Positions 34,502 through 42,254 of a stretch of DNA of 64,000 bases are shown here, in pieces (position 1 is the first letter of the stretch; each line of letters starts with the position of its first letter). The notes under the pieces are model-generated. The model saw only the letters and a program-made list of their open reading frames with translations, ran no database searches and was not told where the DNA came from. This stretch comes from Streptomyces sp. NBC_01214 (lineage in GTDB: Bacteria; Actinomycetota; Actinomycetes; Streptomycetales; Streptomycetaceae): assembly GCF_026340975.1 (NCBI RefSeq), contig NZ_JAPEOS010000002.1, positions 266,501 to 330,500 of the forward strand, written 5' to 3'. Made by a program: the position numbers and the translations under genes.

Positions 34502-35803
34502 CTACGGGCGCCAGGGCAGCTCGGCCGTGACCGTCGTCCCGCCCCCGGCGGGGGAGTCGACGACCAGCACCCCGTCCACGGCGTCCAGCCGCTCGGTCAG
34601 CCCCGCCAGCCCCGTCCCCTCCCGCGGCCCGGCCCCGCCCCGGCCGTCGTCAGCGACCTGGATCAGCAGCCGTTCCCCCGACTTCCACACGTCCACCGAC
34701 GCCCACCGGGCCAGCGCGTGCTTGCTGACGTTCTGTAGCAGCTCCGAGACCGTGAAGTACGCGATCCCCTCGATCGCCGCCGCGGGCCGGGCCGGCAGGT
34801 CCACGGCCACCCGTACCGGCACCGCACACCGTGACGCCACCGAGGACAGCGCCGCGTCCAGCCCCCGGTCGGTCAGCACGGCCGGGTGGATCCCGCGGGC
34901 CAGGTCGCGCAGCTCCTGGAGGGCGATCTTCACCTCGCCGTGCGCCTCGTCCACCATCCGGGCGGCGGCCTGCGGATCCTCGGTCAGCTTCTCCTTCGCC
35001 AGCCCCAGATCCATCGCCAGCGCCACCAGCCGGGCCTGCGCCCCGTCATGCAGGTCCCGCTCGATGCGCCGCAGGTCGGCGGCCGCCGTGTCCACGACCA
35101 CCCCGCGGTCGGACTCCAGCTCGCTGACGCGGGTGGCCAGGCTGGACGCCCCGAGCAGCCCGCCGACCATGACCCGGTCGACGGTGGTCAGGGCACGGAT
35201 CACCCACGGGGTGGCGAGGGTGACGGCCAGCCCGACGAGGCTGGCGAGGGCGATCGTGACCGGCGAGTCGAGGTAGAAGGCGTAGTCGTCGTTCTGGAAG
35301 AGCTGGAGACCGGGCTGGTCGGTGAAGGTCGGGAAGACCCAGAACCAGAGCGGGTACAGCAGGTACGCCCACCCGCACGCCCACAGCACCAGGGACAGGC
35401 AGAAGGAGAACACCGCCCACGGGAAGTGGATGACCGAGTACAGCGCGTGGCGCCAGGCGCTCCCGCTCTTGAGCAGCGCACCCATGGCGGCCAGCGGCCC
35501 GGGCTTCTTCGCCCGGATCGGCGCGGGGGCGGCGATGTCCGCCCCGAGCAGCGCGCGCACCCGGGCCCGCTCCAGGTGCCCGAAGCCGCGGCACATGGCG
35601 AGCGCGCCGGCGAGGACCGGAACGCCGAGGAAGGTGACGAGCAGTCCGGCGCCGAGGCTTACGCCGGTGATGACGAGCGAGAAGTACAGCGTGCTCAGCG
35701 GCAGCCCGATCAGCAGGTACCCGAACTCCCGCCAGGTCCGCCCCTCGACCGGAGCCCGCAGCACCGCGCCGATCCCGCCGCCCGTTCCCGTGCCGTTGTC
35801 CAT
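34502..35803 (-). CDS. Sensor histidine kinase (HisKA_3 type), paralogue 1
   Basis: This 433-residue membrane kinase has four or so hydrophobic segments in the first about 205 residues with no recognisable periplasmic sensor domain. The HisKA_3 dimerisation/phosphotransfer helix follows with the phospho-His in RRIERDLHDGAQARLVALAMDLGLA, then a HATPase domain (FTVSELLQNVSKHA, VADDGRGG, GTGLAGLTERLDAVDG). The N-terminal half begins with a small Streptomyces sensor domain of the putative-sensor type (LLIGLPLSTLYFSLVITGVSLGAGLL). ATG 35803 is the only good start. It is strongly similar to kinase 2 in the catalytic half (shared stretch from VSELESDRGVVVDTAAADLRR onward), so the pair arose by duplication. 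Confidence 0.94.
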   Translation of the reverse strand: MDNGTGTGGGIGAVLRAPVEGRTWREFGYLLIGLPLSTLYFSLVITGVSLGAGLLVTFLGVPVLAGALAMCRGFGHLERARVRALLGADIAAPAPIRAKKPGPLAAMGALLKSGSAWRHALYSVIHFPWAVFSFCLSLVLWACGWAYLLYPLWFWVFPTFTDQPGLQLFQNDDYAFYLDSPVTIALASLVGLAVTLATPWVIRALTTVDRVMVGGLLGASSLATRVSELESDRGVVVDTAAADLRRIERDLHDGAQARLVALAMDLGLAKEKLTEDPQAAARMVDEAHGEVKIALQELRDLARGIHPAVLTDRGLDAALSSVASRCAVPVRVAVDLPARPAAAIEGIAYFTVSELLQNVSKHALARWASVDVWKSGERLLIQVADDGRGGAGPREGTGLAGLTERLDAVDGVLVVDSPAGGGTTVTAELPWRP

Positions 35804-35894
35804 GATCCCGACCCGCCCTTCCGGTCCTCCGTTACACCCCCACCCTGCCGGCCCCAGACCCCCACAACCATGCGGCGGGTCGGCATCTCCACCG

Positions 35895-35912
35895 GGGGGT
35901 TAACCCCACCCC
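35895..35912. promoter_or_regulatory. Shared 18-bp motif upstream of kinase 1
   Basis: GGGGGTTAACCCCACCCC, containing the perfect palindrome GGGGTTAACCCC (35896-35907), about 95 bases before the kinase 1 start. A copy matching at 17 of 18 positions lies upstream of kinase 2 at 37568. Confidence 0.6.
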
Positions 35913-35930
35913 TCCGGCGTGCCCCGCCTG

Positions 35931-36263
35931 CCCGGTGTTCGGCGTGGCGCCGCGAAATCCAGCCTCGCCGGCGTTTGAGGCGCGGGGTCCGGGGCGGAGC
36001 CCTGGGAGGCGGCGGCTCGCCGCACGCGCGATCGGGCCCTGCCCGGTGTTCGGCGTGGCGCCGCGAAATCCAGCCTCGCCGGCGTTTGAGGCGCGGGGTC
36101 CGGGGCGGAGCCCTGGGAGGCGGCGGCTCGCCGCACGCGCGATCGGGCCCTGCCCGGTGTTCGGCGCGGCGTCGCCAAATCCAGCCTCGCCGGCGTTTGA
36201 GGCGCGGGGTCCGGGGCGGAGCCCTGGGAAACGGCGCCGCACCGCACGCGCGAACGGGACCCC
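35931..36263. repeat. Three tandem copies of a 111-bp repeat
   Basis: Copies begin at 35931, 36042 and 36153, each with CCCGGTGTTCGGCG. The first two are essentially identical; the third diverges at both ends. Each unit carries the CAGCCTCGCCGGCGTTTGAG element (35960, 36071, 36182) followed by GGGGTCCGGGGCGGAGCCCTG. The array fills most of the 513-bp gap between kinase 2 and kinase 1 (35804-36316). No gene is present in it. Confidence 0.92.
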
Positions 36264-36316
36264 CACCCACCCCGGACGGGAGTCCCGCGCACCTACGAAA
36301 CAACGGGCCCCGCGGC

Positions 36317-37507
36317 CTACCCCCGGTCCCGCCACGGCAGCTCGGCCGTGACCACGGTCCCCGCCCCCGCGGGCGAGTCCACCACCAGCACCCCGTCCAC
36401 CGCGCCCAACCGCTCCGCGAGCCCCGCCAGCCCACTCCCCCCGGAGGGACTCGCTCCACCCCGCCCGTCGTCCGACACCCGGATCATCAGCCTCGCCCCC
36501 GCCCGCCACACCTCCACCGTCGCGCCCCGCGCCCCCGGCCCCGCGTGCTTGCTCACGTTCTGCAGCAGCTCGGACACCACGAAGTACGCGATCCCCTCGA
36601 TCGCCTCCGCCGGCCGCGCCGCCGGCAGATCCGCCGGCAGGTCCACCGCCACCTTCACCGGCACCACGCACCGCGCCGCCACCGACGACAGCGCCGCGTC
36701 CAGCCCCCGGTCCGTCAGCACTGCCGGGTGGATCCCCCGTGCGAGGTCCCGCAGCTCCTGCAGGGCCAGCTTCACCTCGCCGTGCGCCTCGTCGACCATC
36801 GCCGCCGCGCCCTCGGGGTCCTCCAGCAGCTTCTCCTTCGCCAGGCCCAGCCCCATCGCCAGCGCCACCAGCCGGGCCTGCGCCCCGTCGTGCAGGTCCC
36901 GCTCGATGCGCCGCAGGTCGGCCGCCGCCGTGTCGACCACGACTCCACGGTCGGATTCCAGCTCCGCGATCCGCCGCTCCAGGTCCTCGGAGGGCGACAG
37001 CAGCCCCCGTACCATCGCCCGGTCCACGTTCGCCATCAGCCGCACCACGTACGGCAGCACCGGCCACAGCACGAACAGGCCGGTCAGCGCTACCGTGAAG
37101 GTGAGTACTCCCCACGGCAACCGGATCAGCTGGTACAGCACCGTCCGCCAGCCCACCGGGTCTTTGATGCTCGTCCACAGCCAGGGGAAGAATCCGCCGG
37201 ACCGCTTCGGACCGGGGATCGGGGTCGGCTCGTCCACCCGTACGCCCAGCAGCCCGCGGGCGCGCGCCCGGTCCAGCCGTCCCAATTGCCGAGACAGATA
37301 CAGACCGCACGCGAGCAGGGGAATTCCGACCGCGGTCACGGAAAGACCGCCGGCCGTGGAAACCATGACAACCGCGTAAACAAAACCGACGATCGCCAAC
37401 GGCAGGTTGCTCACCAGATGGGCGATCTCCTTCCACGTCACGGCGCTGAAGACGGCGCGTACGGGGGGAGGTCGGTCGTTGTCGGGTACGGCATGGCTCA
37501 TGGTCAT
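36317..37507 (-). CDS. Sensor histidine kinase (HisKA_3 type), paralogue 2
   Basis: This 396-residue paralogue of the kinase at 34502 has an N-terminal membrane sensor with about four hydrophobic segments (IAHLVSNLPLAIVGFVYAVVMVS, LIRLPWGVLTFTVALTGLFVLWPVLPYVV), then a HisKA_3 domain with phospho-His in RRIERDLHDGAQARL and a HATPase domain (FVVSELLQNVSKHAG, VSDDGRGG, GSGLAGLAERLGAVDG). It is shorter than paralogue 1 by one membrane loop. ATG 37507 is used, with ATG 37501 as an alternative; upstream in-frame sequence runs through the nuoA2 promoter and is not coding. It is divergent from nuoA2, with 147 bp between the starts. Confidence 0.93.
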   Translation of the reverse strand: MTMSHAVPDNDRPPPVRAVFSAVTWKEIAHLVSNLPLAIVGFVYAVVMVSTAGGLSVTAVGIPLLACGLYLSRQLGRLDRARARGLLGVRVDEPTPIPGPKRSGGFFPWLWTSIKDPVGWRTVLYQLIRLPWGVLTFTVALTGLFVLWPVLPYVVRLMANVDRAMVRGLLSPSEDLERRIAELESDRGVVVDTAAADLRRIERDLHDGAQARLVALAMGLGLAKEKLLEDPEGAAAMVDEAHGEVKLALQELRDLARGIHPAVLTDRGLDAALSSVAARCVVPVKVAVDLPADLPAARPAEAIEGIAYFVVSELLQNVSKHAGPGARGATVEVWRAGARLMIRVSDDGRGGASPSGGSGLAGLAERLGAVDGVLVVDSPAGAGTVVTAELPWRDRG

Positions 37508-37567
37508 GGGCCACACCCTGTCAAGTACGACCCGCTCATGCCATGGGGTGGCCGGGGTGCTGTAAAC

Positions 37568-37585
37568 GGGGGATAACCCCACCCC
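37568..37585. promoter_or_regulatory. Shared 18-bp motif between kinase 2 and nuoA2
   Basis: GGGGGATAACCCCACCCC, 17/18 identical to the motif upstream of kinase 1. It lies 61-78 bases before kinase 2 (minus) and 70-87 bases before nuoA2 (plus). Confidence 0.6.
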
Positions 37586-37600
37586 GTGTGAGGCAGGCCC

Positions 37601-37606
37601 TAGACT
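37601..37606 (+). promoter_or_regulatory. Candidate -10 box of the nuo2 operon
   Basis: TAGACT, 48 bases before the nuoA2 start. The predicted transcription start near 37613 would put the GGGG-ATAA-CCCC motif at about -35. Confidence 0.4.
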
Positions 37607-37654
37607 CCCGTCCGTACCAGATCGTCGACAGTGACCGAGGAGCGAGGAACGGAC

Positions 37655-38062
37655 GTGCCTGAACCGACGGTATCGACCGTAACCGTACTCGCGGCGGACT
37701 ACTTCCGGAGTTATTCGGTCGTCGGTCTGCTGGCCGTCCTCGGTGTGCTCTTCGTGGCCGTCGCCTTCGGTGCGGGCCGCCTGCTGCGGCCCGTCGTCCC
37801 GACCCCCGAGAAGCTGCTGACCTACGAATGCGGTGTGGACCCGGTCGGCGAGGGCTGGGCGCACACCCAGGTCCGCTACTACGTCTACGCGTTCCTCTAC
37901 GTCATCTTCGCCGTCGACTCGATCTTCCTGTTCCCGTGGGCGACGGTGTTCGCCGCCGCCGGTTACGGCGCCACGACGCTGGTGGAGATGTTCATCTTCC
38001 TGGGCTTCCTGGCCGTCGGCCTGCTCTATGCGTACAAGAAGGGCGTCCTCGAATGGACGTGA
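37655..38062 (+). CDS. nuoA2: NADH-quinone oxidoreductase-like subunit A (second cluster)
   Basis: This 135-residue membrane subunit with three helices is the first gene of the second, incomplete nuo operon. Family hallmarks are YECGVDPVGEGWAHTQVRYYVYAFLYVIFAVDSIFLFPWA and VEMFIFLGFLAVGLLYAYKKGVLEW. GTG 37655 is chosen because GAGGA lies eight bases upstream; GTG 37631 is an alternative that adds eight residues. The 3' end overlaps nuoB2 by ten bases. It joins the peripheral and membrane arms in complex I. Confidence 0.95.
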   Translation: MPEPTVSTVTVLAADYFRSYSVVGLLAVLGVLFVAVAFGAGRLLRPVVPTPEKLLTYECGVDPVGEGWAHTQVRYYVYAFLYVIFAVDSIFLFPWATVFAAAGYGATTLVEMFIFLGFLAVGLLYAYKKGVLEWT

Positions 38063-38661
38063 CACCGGCTGTGACGCCGACCGAGGGCGTGCTGCTCCCG
38101 GAGCCCAAGCGCCTCGGAGTCCTCTCCCGCCTGGCCCCGGAACCGATGAAGGTGGTCCTGAACTGGGGCCGCCGGTACAGCCTGTGGGTGTTCAACTTCG
38201 GCCTGGCCTGCTGCGCGATCGAGTTCATCGCCGCGTCCATGGCCCGGCACGACTTCATCCGGCTCGGCGTGATCCCCTTCGCGCCGGGACCCCGCCAGGC
38301 AGACCTCATGATCGTCTCGGGCACCGTCACGGACAAGATGGCCCCGGCGGTGAAGCGGCTCTACGAGCAGATGCCGGAGCCGAAGTACGTCATCTCCTTC
38401 GGCGCCTGCTCCAACTGCGGCGGCCCCTACTGGGACTCGTACTCGGTGACGAAGGGCGTCGACCAGATCATCCCGGTCGACGTCTACGTGCCGGGCTGCC
38501 CGCCGCGCCCCGAAGCCCTCCTCCAGGGCATCCTCAAGCTCCAGGAGAAGATCGCCCGCGAGTCGCTGGCCGAGCGCTACGCGGCCGGGCCGTCGGTCTC
38601 CCAGCTGACGAGCGGCCTGGTCACGCCCCCGCCCGCACCCGCGCAGGGGGCCGGCGCGTGA
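38053..38661 (+). CDS. nuoB2: NADH-quinone oxidoreductase-like subunit B (second cluster)
   Basis: This 202-residue subunit should carry cluster N2. All four ligand cysteines are retained: the adjacent pair in FGLACCAIEF, one in SFGACSNCGG and one in YVPGCPPRPEALLQGI. The terminal electron relay to quinone therefore looks intact, and the protein is not simply decaying. Length and sequence are typical, with a short Pro/Ala tail. ATG 38053 gives a ten-base overlap with nuoA2; the stop overlaps the nuoC2 GTG. Confidence 0.95.
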   Translation: MDVTPAVTPTEGVLLPEPKRLGVLSRLAPEPMKVVLNWGRRYSLWVFNFGLACCAIEFIAASMARHDFIRLGVIPFAPGPRQADLMIVSGTVTDKMAPAVKRLYEQMPEPKYVISFGACSNCGGPYWDSYSVTKGVDQIIPVDVYVPGCPPRPEALLQGILKLQEKIARESLAERYAAGPSVSQLTSGLVTPPPAPAQGAGA

Positions 38662-40085
38662 ACCTCTACGACTCCCTCCCGGACGCGGCGGCAACGGTCT
38701 TCGGCGCCGAGGCCGTCGCCGAGTTCTCGTACGACGTCCTCACGGTGGACGTGCCCGTCGGCAGCTGGATCCCCGCCCTCGAAATCGCCCGGGACAAGCT
38801 GGGCTGCACGTACTTCGACTGGCTGAGCGCGGTGGACGAGCCCGGCACCGGCTTCCGGATCTGCGCGCACGTCGCGTCGCTGGAGAACCACCGGGTGCGC
38901 CGGCTGCTGCTGCGCACGACCGTCCCGCACAGCGCCGCCTCCCTGCCGTCCGCGGTCGCCGTCTACGCGGGGGCGGAATGGCACGAGCGCGAGACGTTCG
39001 AGATGTTCGGGGTGACCTTCACCGACCACCCGCACCTCGTCCCCCTCCTCCTCCCGGAGAACTTTGAGGGCCACCCGCTGCGCAAGGACTTCGTCCTGGC
39101 CGCACGCGTCGCCAAGGCCTGGCCCGGCGCCAAGGAGCCCGGCGAGGCGTACGACCCGGACGCGCCCAAGCGCCGCCAGATGCTCCCGCCGGGCGTGCCG
39201 GACCCCAACGACTGGGGCCCGATGAAGGGCCAGCTCCCGCCGGCCCCGTCCCGTCCGGCCCGCACCCCGCGTGCGGCCGGTGCGGCGGGCGCCGCGGCGC
39301 GCACCCCGCGCGAGGGCGCCCCGGTCCGGCGTACCCGCTCGGTCACCGAGGGCTCGGCCACCCAGTCCCCGGCGGGCTCGGCCACCGAGGCGGGCGTGGA
39401 GTCCGCCCCCCGCCCGCCGCGCCGCACCCGCTCGGTGTCGGAAGGCTCGGCAAGCCAGGCAGCCGAGACATCCGCTCCGGGCACGTCCGCTCCGGACGCA
39501 TCCGCTCTGGGCACGGAGGCTCCCGAAGCCCCGGCCCGCCCGGCCCGTCGTACTCGCTCGGCGGCGGACGGCTCGGCGAGCCAGGCAGCAGAGGCCGCCC
39601 CGGGTACGGAGTCGGCCGCTCCGGGCACGGAGGCTCCCGAAGCCGCGCCGGGCCCGGCCCGCCGTACCCGTTCCGCCGCCGGCGGCTCGGCGAGCCAGGT
39701 CGCCGAGGACGCTGGGGCCGCTGGGCCCCCGGCCCGTCGTACCCGCTCGGCAGCGGACGGCTCCGCGAGCCAGAACCCGGGCACGGAGCCGGCCGCCCCG
39801 GACGTCGGCGCTCCGGCAACGGAGCCCGCGGCACGCGCCCCGCGCCGCCCCGCCCCCCGCAGCTCCGATGCCCCCTGGCACGACCCGAAGCCCGCCTTCG
39901 ACGAGCCGGCCCCCGAGCCGGCCCCCGAGCCGGCCCCCGAGCCGGCCCCCGAGCCGGCTCCTCAGACCGAGCCCGGCCCCACCCCGAAGGCCGGACCCAC
40001 CCCGAAGGCCGGCCCCGCCCCCGAGCGGCGGCGCCCGGCCGAGCCCGATACCGACCCCACCACCGACAACGGAGGCGACGCGTGA
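38658..40085 (+). CDS. nuoC2: NADH-quinone oxidoreductase-like subunit C with long repetitive tail (second cluster)
   Basis: Residues 1 to about 194 of this 475-residue protein form a complete NuoC (30-kDa) domain: CTYFDWLSAVDEPGTGFRI, EWHERETFEMFGVTFTDHP and LLPENFEGHPLRKDF. The remaining about 280 residues are low-complexity: five copies of an RRTRS[VA]xxGSA[ST]Q unit separated by Ala/Pro/Thr/Glu-rich spacers, then a PEPA run and TPKAG repeats. NuoC is normally about 180-250 residues, so the tail is an addition. There is no NuoD domain in the tail, although C-D fusions exist in other bacteria. The stop overlaps nuoH2 by four bases, leaving no room for nuoD. Confidence 0.93.
   Translation: MNLYDSLPDAAATVFGAEAVAEFSYDVLTVDVPVGSWIPALEIARDKLGCTYFDWLSAVDEPGTGFRICAHVASLENHRVRRLLLRTTVPHSAASLPSAVAVYAGAEWHERETFEMFGVTFTDHPHLVPLLLPENFEGHPLRKDFVLAARVAKAWPGAKEPGEAYDPDAPKRRQMLPPGVPDPNDWGPMKGQLPPAPSRPARTPRAAGAAGAAARTPREGAPVRRTRSVTEGSATQSPAGSATEAGVESAPRPPRRTRSVSEGSASQAAETSAPGTSAPDASALGTEAPEAPARPARRTRSAADGSASQAAEAAPGTESAAPGTEAPEAAPGPARRTRSAAGGSASQVAEDAGAAGPPARRTRSAADGSASQNPGTEPAAPDVGAPATEPAARAPRRPAPRSSDAPWHDPKPAFDEPAPEPAPEPAPEPAPEPAPQTEPGPTPKAGPTPKAGPAPERRRPAEPDTDPTTDNGGDA
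39322..39963 (+). repeat. Repeat region within nuoC2
   Basis: Five RRTRS-GSASQ coding units (beginning near 39326, 39421, 39545, 39659 and 39734) are followed by a 12-bp GAGCCGGCCCCC direct repeat, about five copies, to 39963. Units differ in spacer length, suggesting past slippage. Confidence 0.8.
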
Positions 40086-41047
40086 ACGACGTCCTCGACG
40101 TCGCCCTGCGGCTGATCGTCGTCTTCGCCGTCTTCCTCGTGCTCCCGCTCGTCGTCGGGCAGACCGAGCACAAGGTGATGGCCCACATGCAGGGCCGCCT
40201 CGGCCCCATGTACGCCGGCGGCTTCCACGGCTGGGCCCAGCTCGTCGCCGACGGCGTGAAGTTCGCGCAGAAGGAAGACATCGTCCCGGCGGGCGCCGAC
40301 CGCCGGATCTTCCAGCTCGCCCCCGCCGTCGCCCTGCTGCCCTACCTCCTCGTCCTCCTGGTCATCCCCATCGGCCCGGGCGAGGGCGCCGTCGGCCAGG
40401 TCATCGACGCGGGCCTGTTCTTCGCGCTCGCCGTCATGGGCGTCGGAGTCCTCGGCTCCCTGATGGCCGGCTGGGCCTCCGCGAACAAGTTCTCCCTGCT
40501 CGGCGGCCTGCGCACCGCCGCCCAGCTGCTCGCCTACGAGCTCCCGATGCTGCTCGCCGCCGCCTCCGTCGCCATGGCGGCCGGTACGGTCTCCCTCCCC
40601 GGGATCGTCGAGGCCTTCGAGTGGTGGTGGCTGCCCTGGCAGATCGTCGGCGCGCTCGTCTTCTTCACCGCCGGCCTCGCCGAACTGCAGCGGCCCCCCT
40701 TTGACATGCCCGTCGCCGACTCCGAGATCATCTTCGGCGCGTACACCGAGTACACCGGCCTGCGCTTCGCACTGTTCCTGCTCGCCGAGTACGCCGGCAT
40801 CGTCGTCCTCTGCGCCCTGACCACCGTCCTCTTCCTCGGAGGCTGGCACGGCCCCTTCGGCGACGACCTCGGCTGGGTCTGGACCCTGCTCAAGATCGCG
40901 ATCCTCGCCTTCGTCGTGATCTGGCTCCGCGTGAGCTACCCGCGCCTGCGCGAGGACCAGCTCCAAAAGCTCGCCTGGACCACACTCATCCCGCTCGCGC
41001 TCGCCCAGATCGCGCTCACCGGCATCGTGAAGGTGGCGATCCAGTAA
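40082..41047 (+). CDS. nuoH2: NADH-quinone oxidoreductase-like subunit H (second cluster)
   Basis: This 321-residue membrane subunit has eight hydrophobic segments. Family motifs: EHKVMAHMQGRLGPMYAGGFHGWAQLVADGVKF and the loop LAELQRPPFDMPVADSEIIFGAYTEYTGLRFALF. The quinone-channel acidic loop differs from NuoH1 (ELQRPPFDMP against ETNRAPFDMP), as expected for a divergent paralogue. GTG 40082 overlaps the nuoC2 stop. The stop codon TAA overlaps nuoI2 by one base. Confidence 0.95.
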   Translation: MNDVLDVALRLIVVFAVFLVLPLVVGQTEHKVMAHMQGRLGPMYAGGFHGWAQLVADGVKFAQKEDIVPAGADRRIFQLAPAVALLPYLLVLLVIPIGPGEGAVGQVIDAGLFFALAVMGVGVLGSLMAGWASANKFSLLGGLRTAAQLLAYELPMLLAAASVAMAAGTVSLPGIVEAFEWWWLPWQIVGALVFFTAGLAELQRPPFDMPVADSEIIFGAYTEYTGLRFALFLLAEYAGIVVLCALTTVLFLGGWHGPFGDDLGWVWTLLKIAILAFVVIWLRVSYPRLREDQLQKLAWTTLIPLALAQIALTGIVKVAIQ

Positions 41048-41652
41048 TGCCCATCCCCGGATCCGGCCTGGCCAAGGGCCTGGCCGTCACGCTGCGCACG
41101 ATGACGAAGCGCTCGCACACCGCCCAGTACCCCGAAGTCCAGCCCGAACTGCCGCCCCGCTCCCGCGGGGTCATCGGGCTGTTCGAGGAGAACTGCACCG
41201 TCTGCATGCTCTGCGCGCGCGAGTGCCCCGACTGGTGCATCTACATCGACTCCCACAAGGAGACGGTCCCGGCGTCCACCCCCGGTGGCCGCGAGCGCAG
41301 CCGCAACGTCCTCGACCGCTTCGCCATCGACTTCTCCCTCTGCATGTACTGCGGGATCTGCATCGAGGTGTGCCCCTTCGACGCCCTCTTCTGGTCGCCG
41401 GAGTTCGAGTACGCGGAGACCGACATCCACGAACTGACCCACGAGCGCGACAAGCTTCGCGAATGGATGTGGACCGTCCCGGCGCCGCCCGCGCTGGATC
41501 CGGCGGCCGAGGAGCCCAAGGAGATCGCCGCCGCCCGCAAGGCGGTGGAGAAGGCCGAAGCCGCAGCCGCGGCGGCAGCCGCCGCCGAAGCCGCCGCCCG
41601 GGCGGCCGAGACCGAACCGCCGACCAACCCGACCCCGGAGGGAGACGCGTGA
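41047..41652 (+). CDS. nuoI2: NADH-quinone oxidoreductase-like subunit I (second cluster)
   Basis: This 201-residue ferredoxin-like subunit has two complete [4Fe-4S] motifs, CTVCMLCARECP and CMYCGICIEVCP, for clusters N6a/N6b. Residues about 155-201 form an Ala/Glu/Lys-rich, probably helical tail (EIAAARKAVEKAEAAAAAAAAAE) with an acidic/Pro end, absent from normal NuoI. If NuoE-F-G are not part of this complex, electrons must enter at or near this subunit, for example from a soluble ferredoxin. Confidence 0.95.
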   Translation: MPIPGSGLAKGLAVTLRTMTKRSHTAQYPEVQPELPPRSRGVIGLFEENCTVCMLCARECPDWCIYIDSHKETVPASTPGGRERSRNVLDRFAIDFSLCMYCGICIEVCPFDALFWSPEFEYAETDIHELTHERDKLREWMWTVPAPPALDPAAEEPKEIAAARKAVEKAEAAAAAAAAAEAAARAAETEPPTNPTPEGDA

Positions 41653-42254
41653 GCCCCGCCGCCACCCTGGCCGCAGCCGCCACCACCGGGCCCGGCTTCC
41701 TCTCCCCGACCGGCGTCGAGATCGCCTTCGTCCTCGTCGGACTCGCCACCCTCGGCGCGGCCCTCGTCACGGTCACCACCAAACAGCTGGTGCACGCCGC
41801 CCTGTGGCTGGTCGTCGCGCTCGGCGGCATCGCCGTCGAGTACCTGCTGCTGACCGCAGAGTTCATCGCCTGGGTCCAGGTCCTCATCTACCTCGGTTCC
41901 GTGGTCGTCCTCCTCCTCTTCGGGCTGATGCTCACCAAGGCCCCCATCGGCCGCTCCCCGGACGCGGACTCCGGCAACCGCTGGATCGCGCTCGGCGTCG
42001 CCGTCGTCGCGGCCGTGTCCCTGGTCTGGGTGGTCGTCGACGCCTTCCGCACCACCTGGATCGACCTCGACGGACCGGCCCAGGGTTCCACCAAGGTCTC
42101 CGGCGAGATCCTCTTCCAGCACTGGGTGCTGCCGTTCGAGGCGCTCTCCGTCCTCCTCCTCGCAGCCCTGATCGGCGCCATCGTGCTGTCCCGCAGGAAC
42201 GAATCCACCGACGCCAGCGAAGCCAGCGACACCAGCGACAAGGGGCAGCGCTGA
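41649..42254 (+). CDS. nuoJ2: NADH-quinone oxidoreductase-like subunit J (second cluster)
   Basis: This 201-residue membrane subunit has five hydrophobic segments, including VEYLLLTAEFIAWVQVLIYLGSVVVLLLFGLML, the NuoJ helix 3 region. The C-terminus is short and Ser/Asp-rich (STDASEASDTSDKGQR), in contrast to the 75-residue charged tail of NuoJ1. GTG 41649 overlaps nuoI2, and the stop overlaps the nuoK2 ATG by one base. Confidence 0.94.
   Translation: MSPAATLAAAATTGPGFLSPTGVEIAFVLVGLATLGAALVTVTTKQLVHAALWLVVALGGIAVEYLLLTAEFIAWVQVLIYLGSVVVLLLFGLMLTKAPIGRSPDADSGNRWIALGVAVVAAVSLVWVVVDAFRTTWIDLDGPAQGSTKVSGEILFQHWVLPFEALSVLLLAALIGAIVLSRRNESTDASEASDTSDKGQR

Noticed and set aside
35931..36263. Tandem 111-bp repeats as a CRISPR array
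   Set aside because: Units abut without variable spacers, and no cas genes are nearby.
38658..40085. NuoC2 as a NuoC-D fusion supplying the missing subunit D
   Set aside because: The extra part is low-complexity repeat with none of the NuoD motifs.
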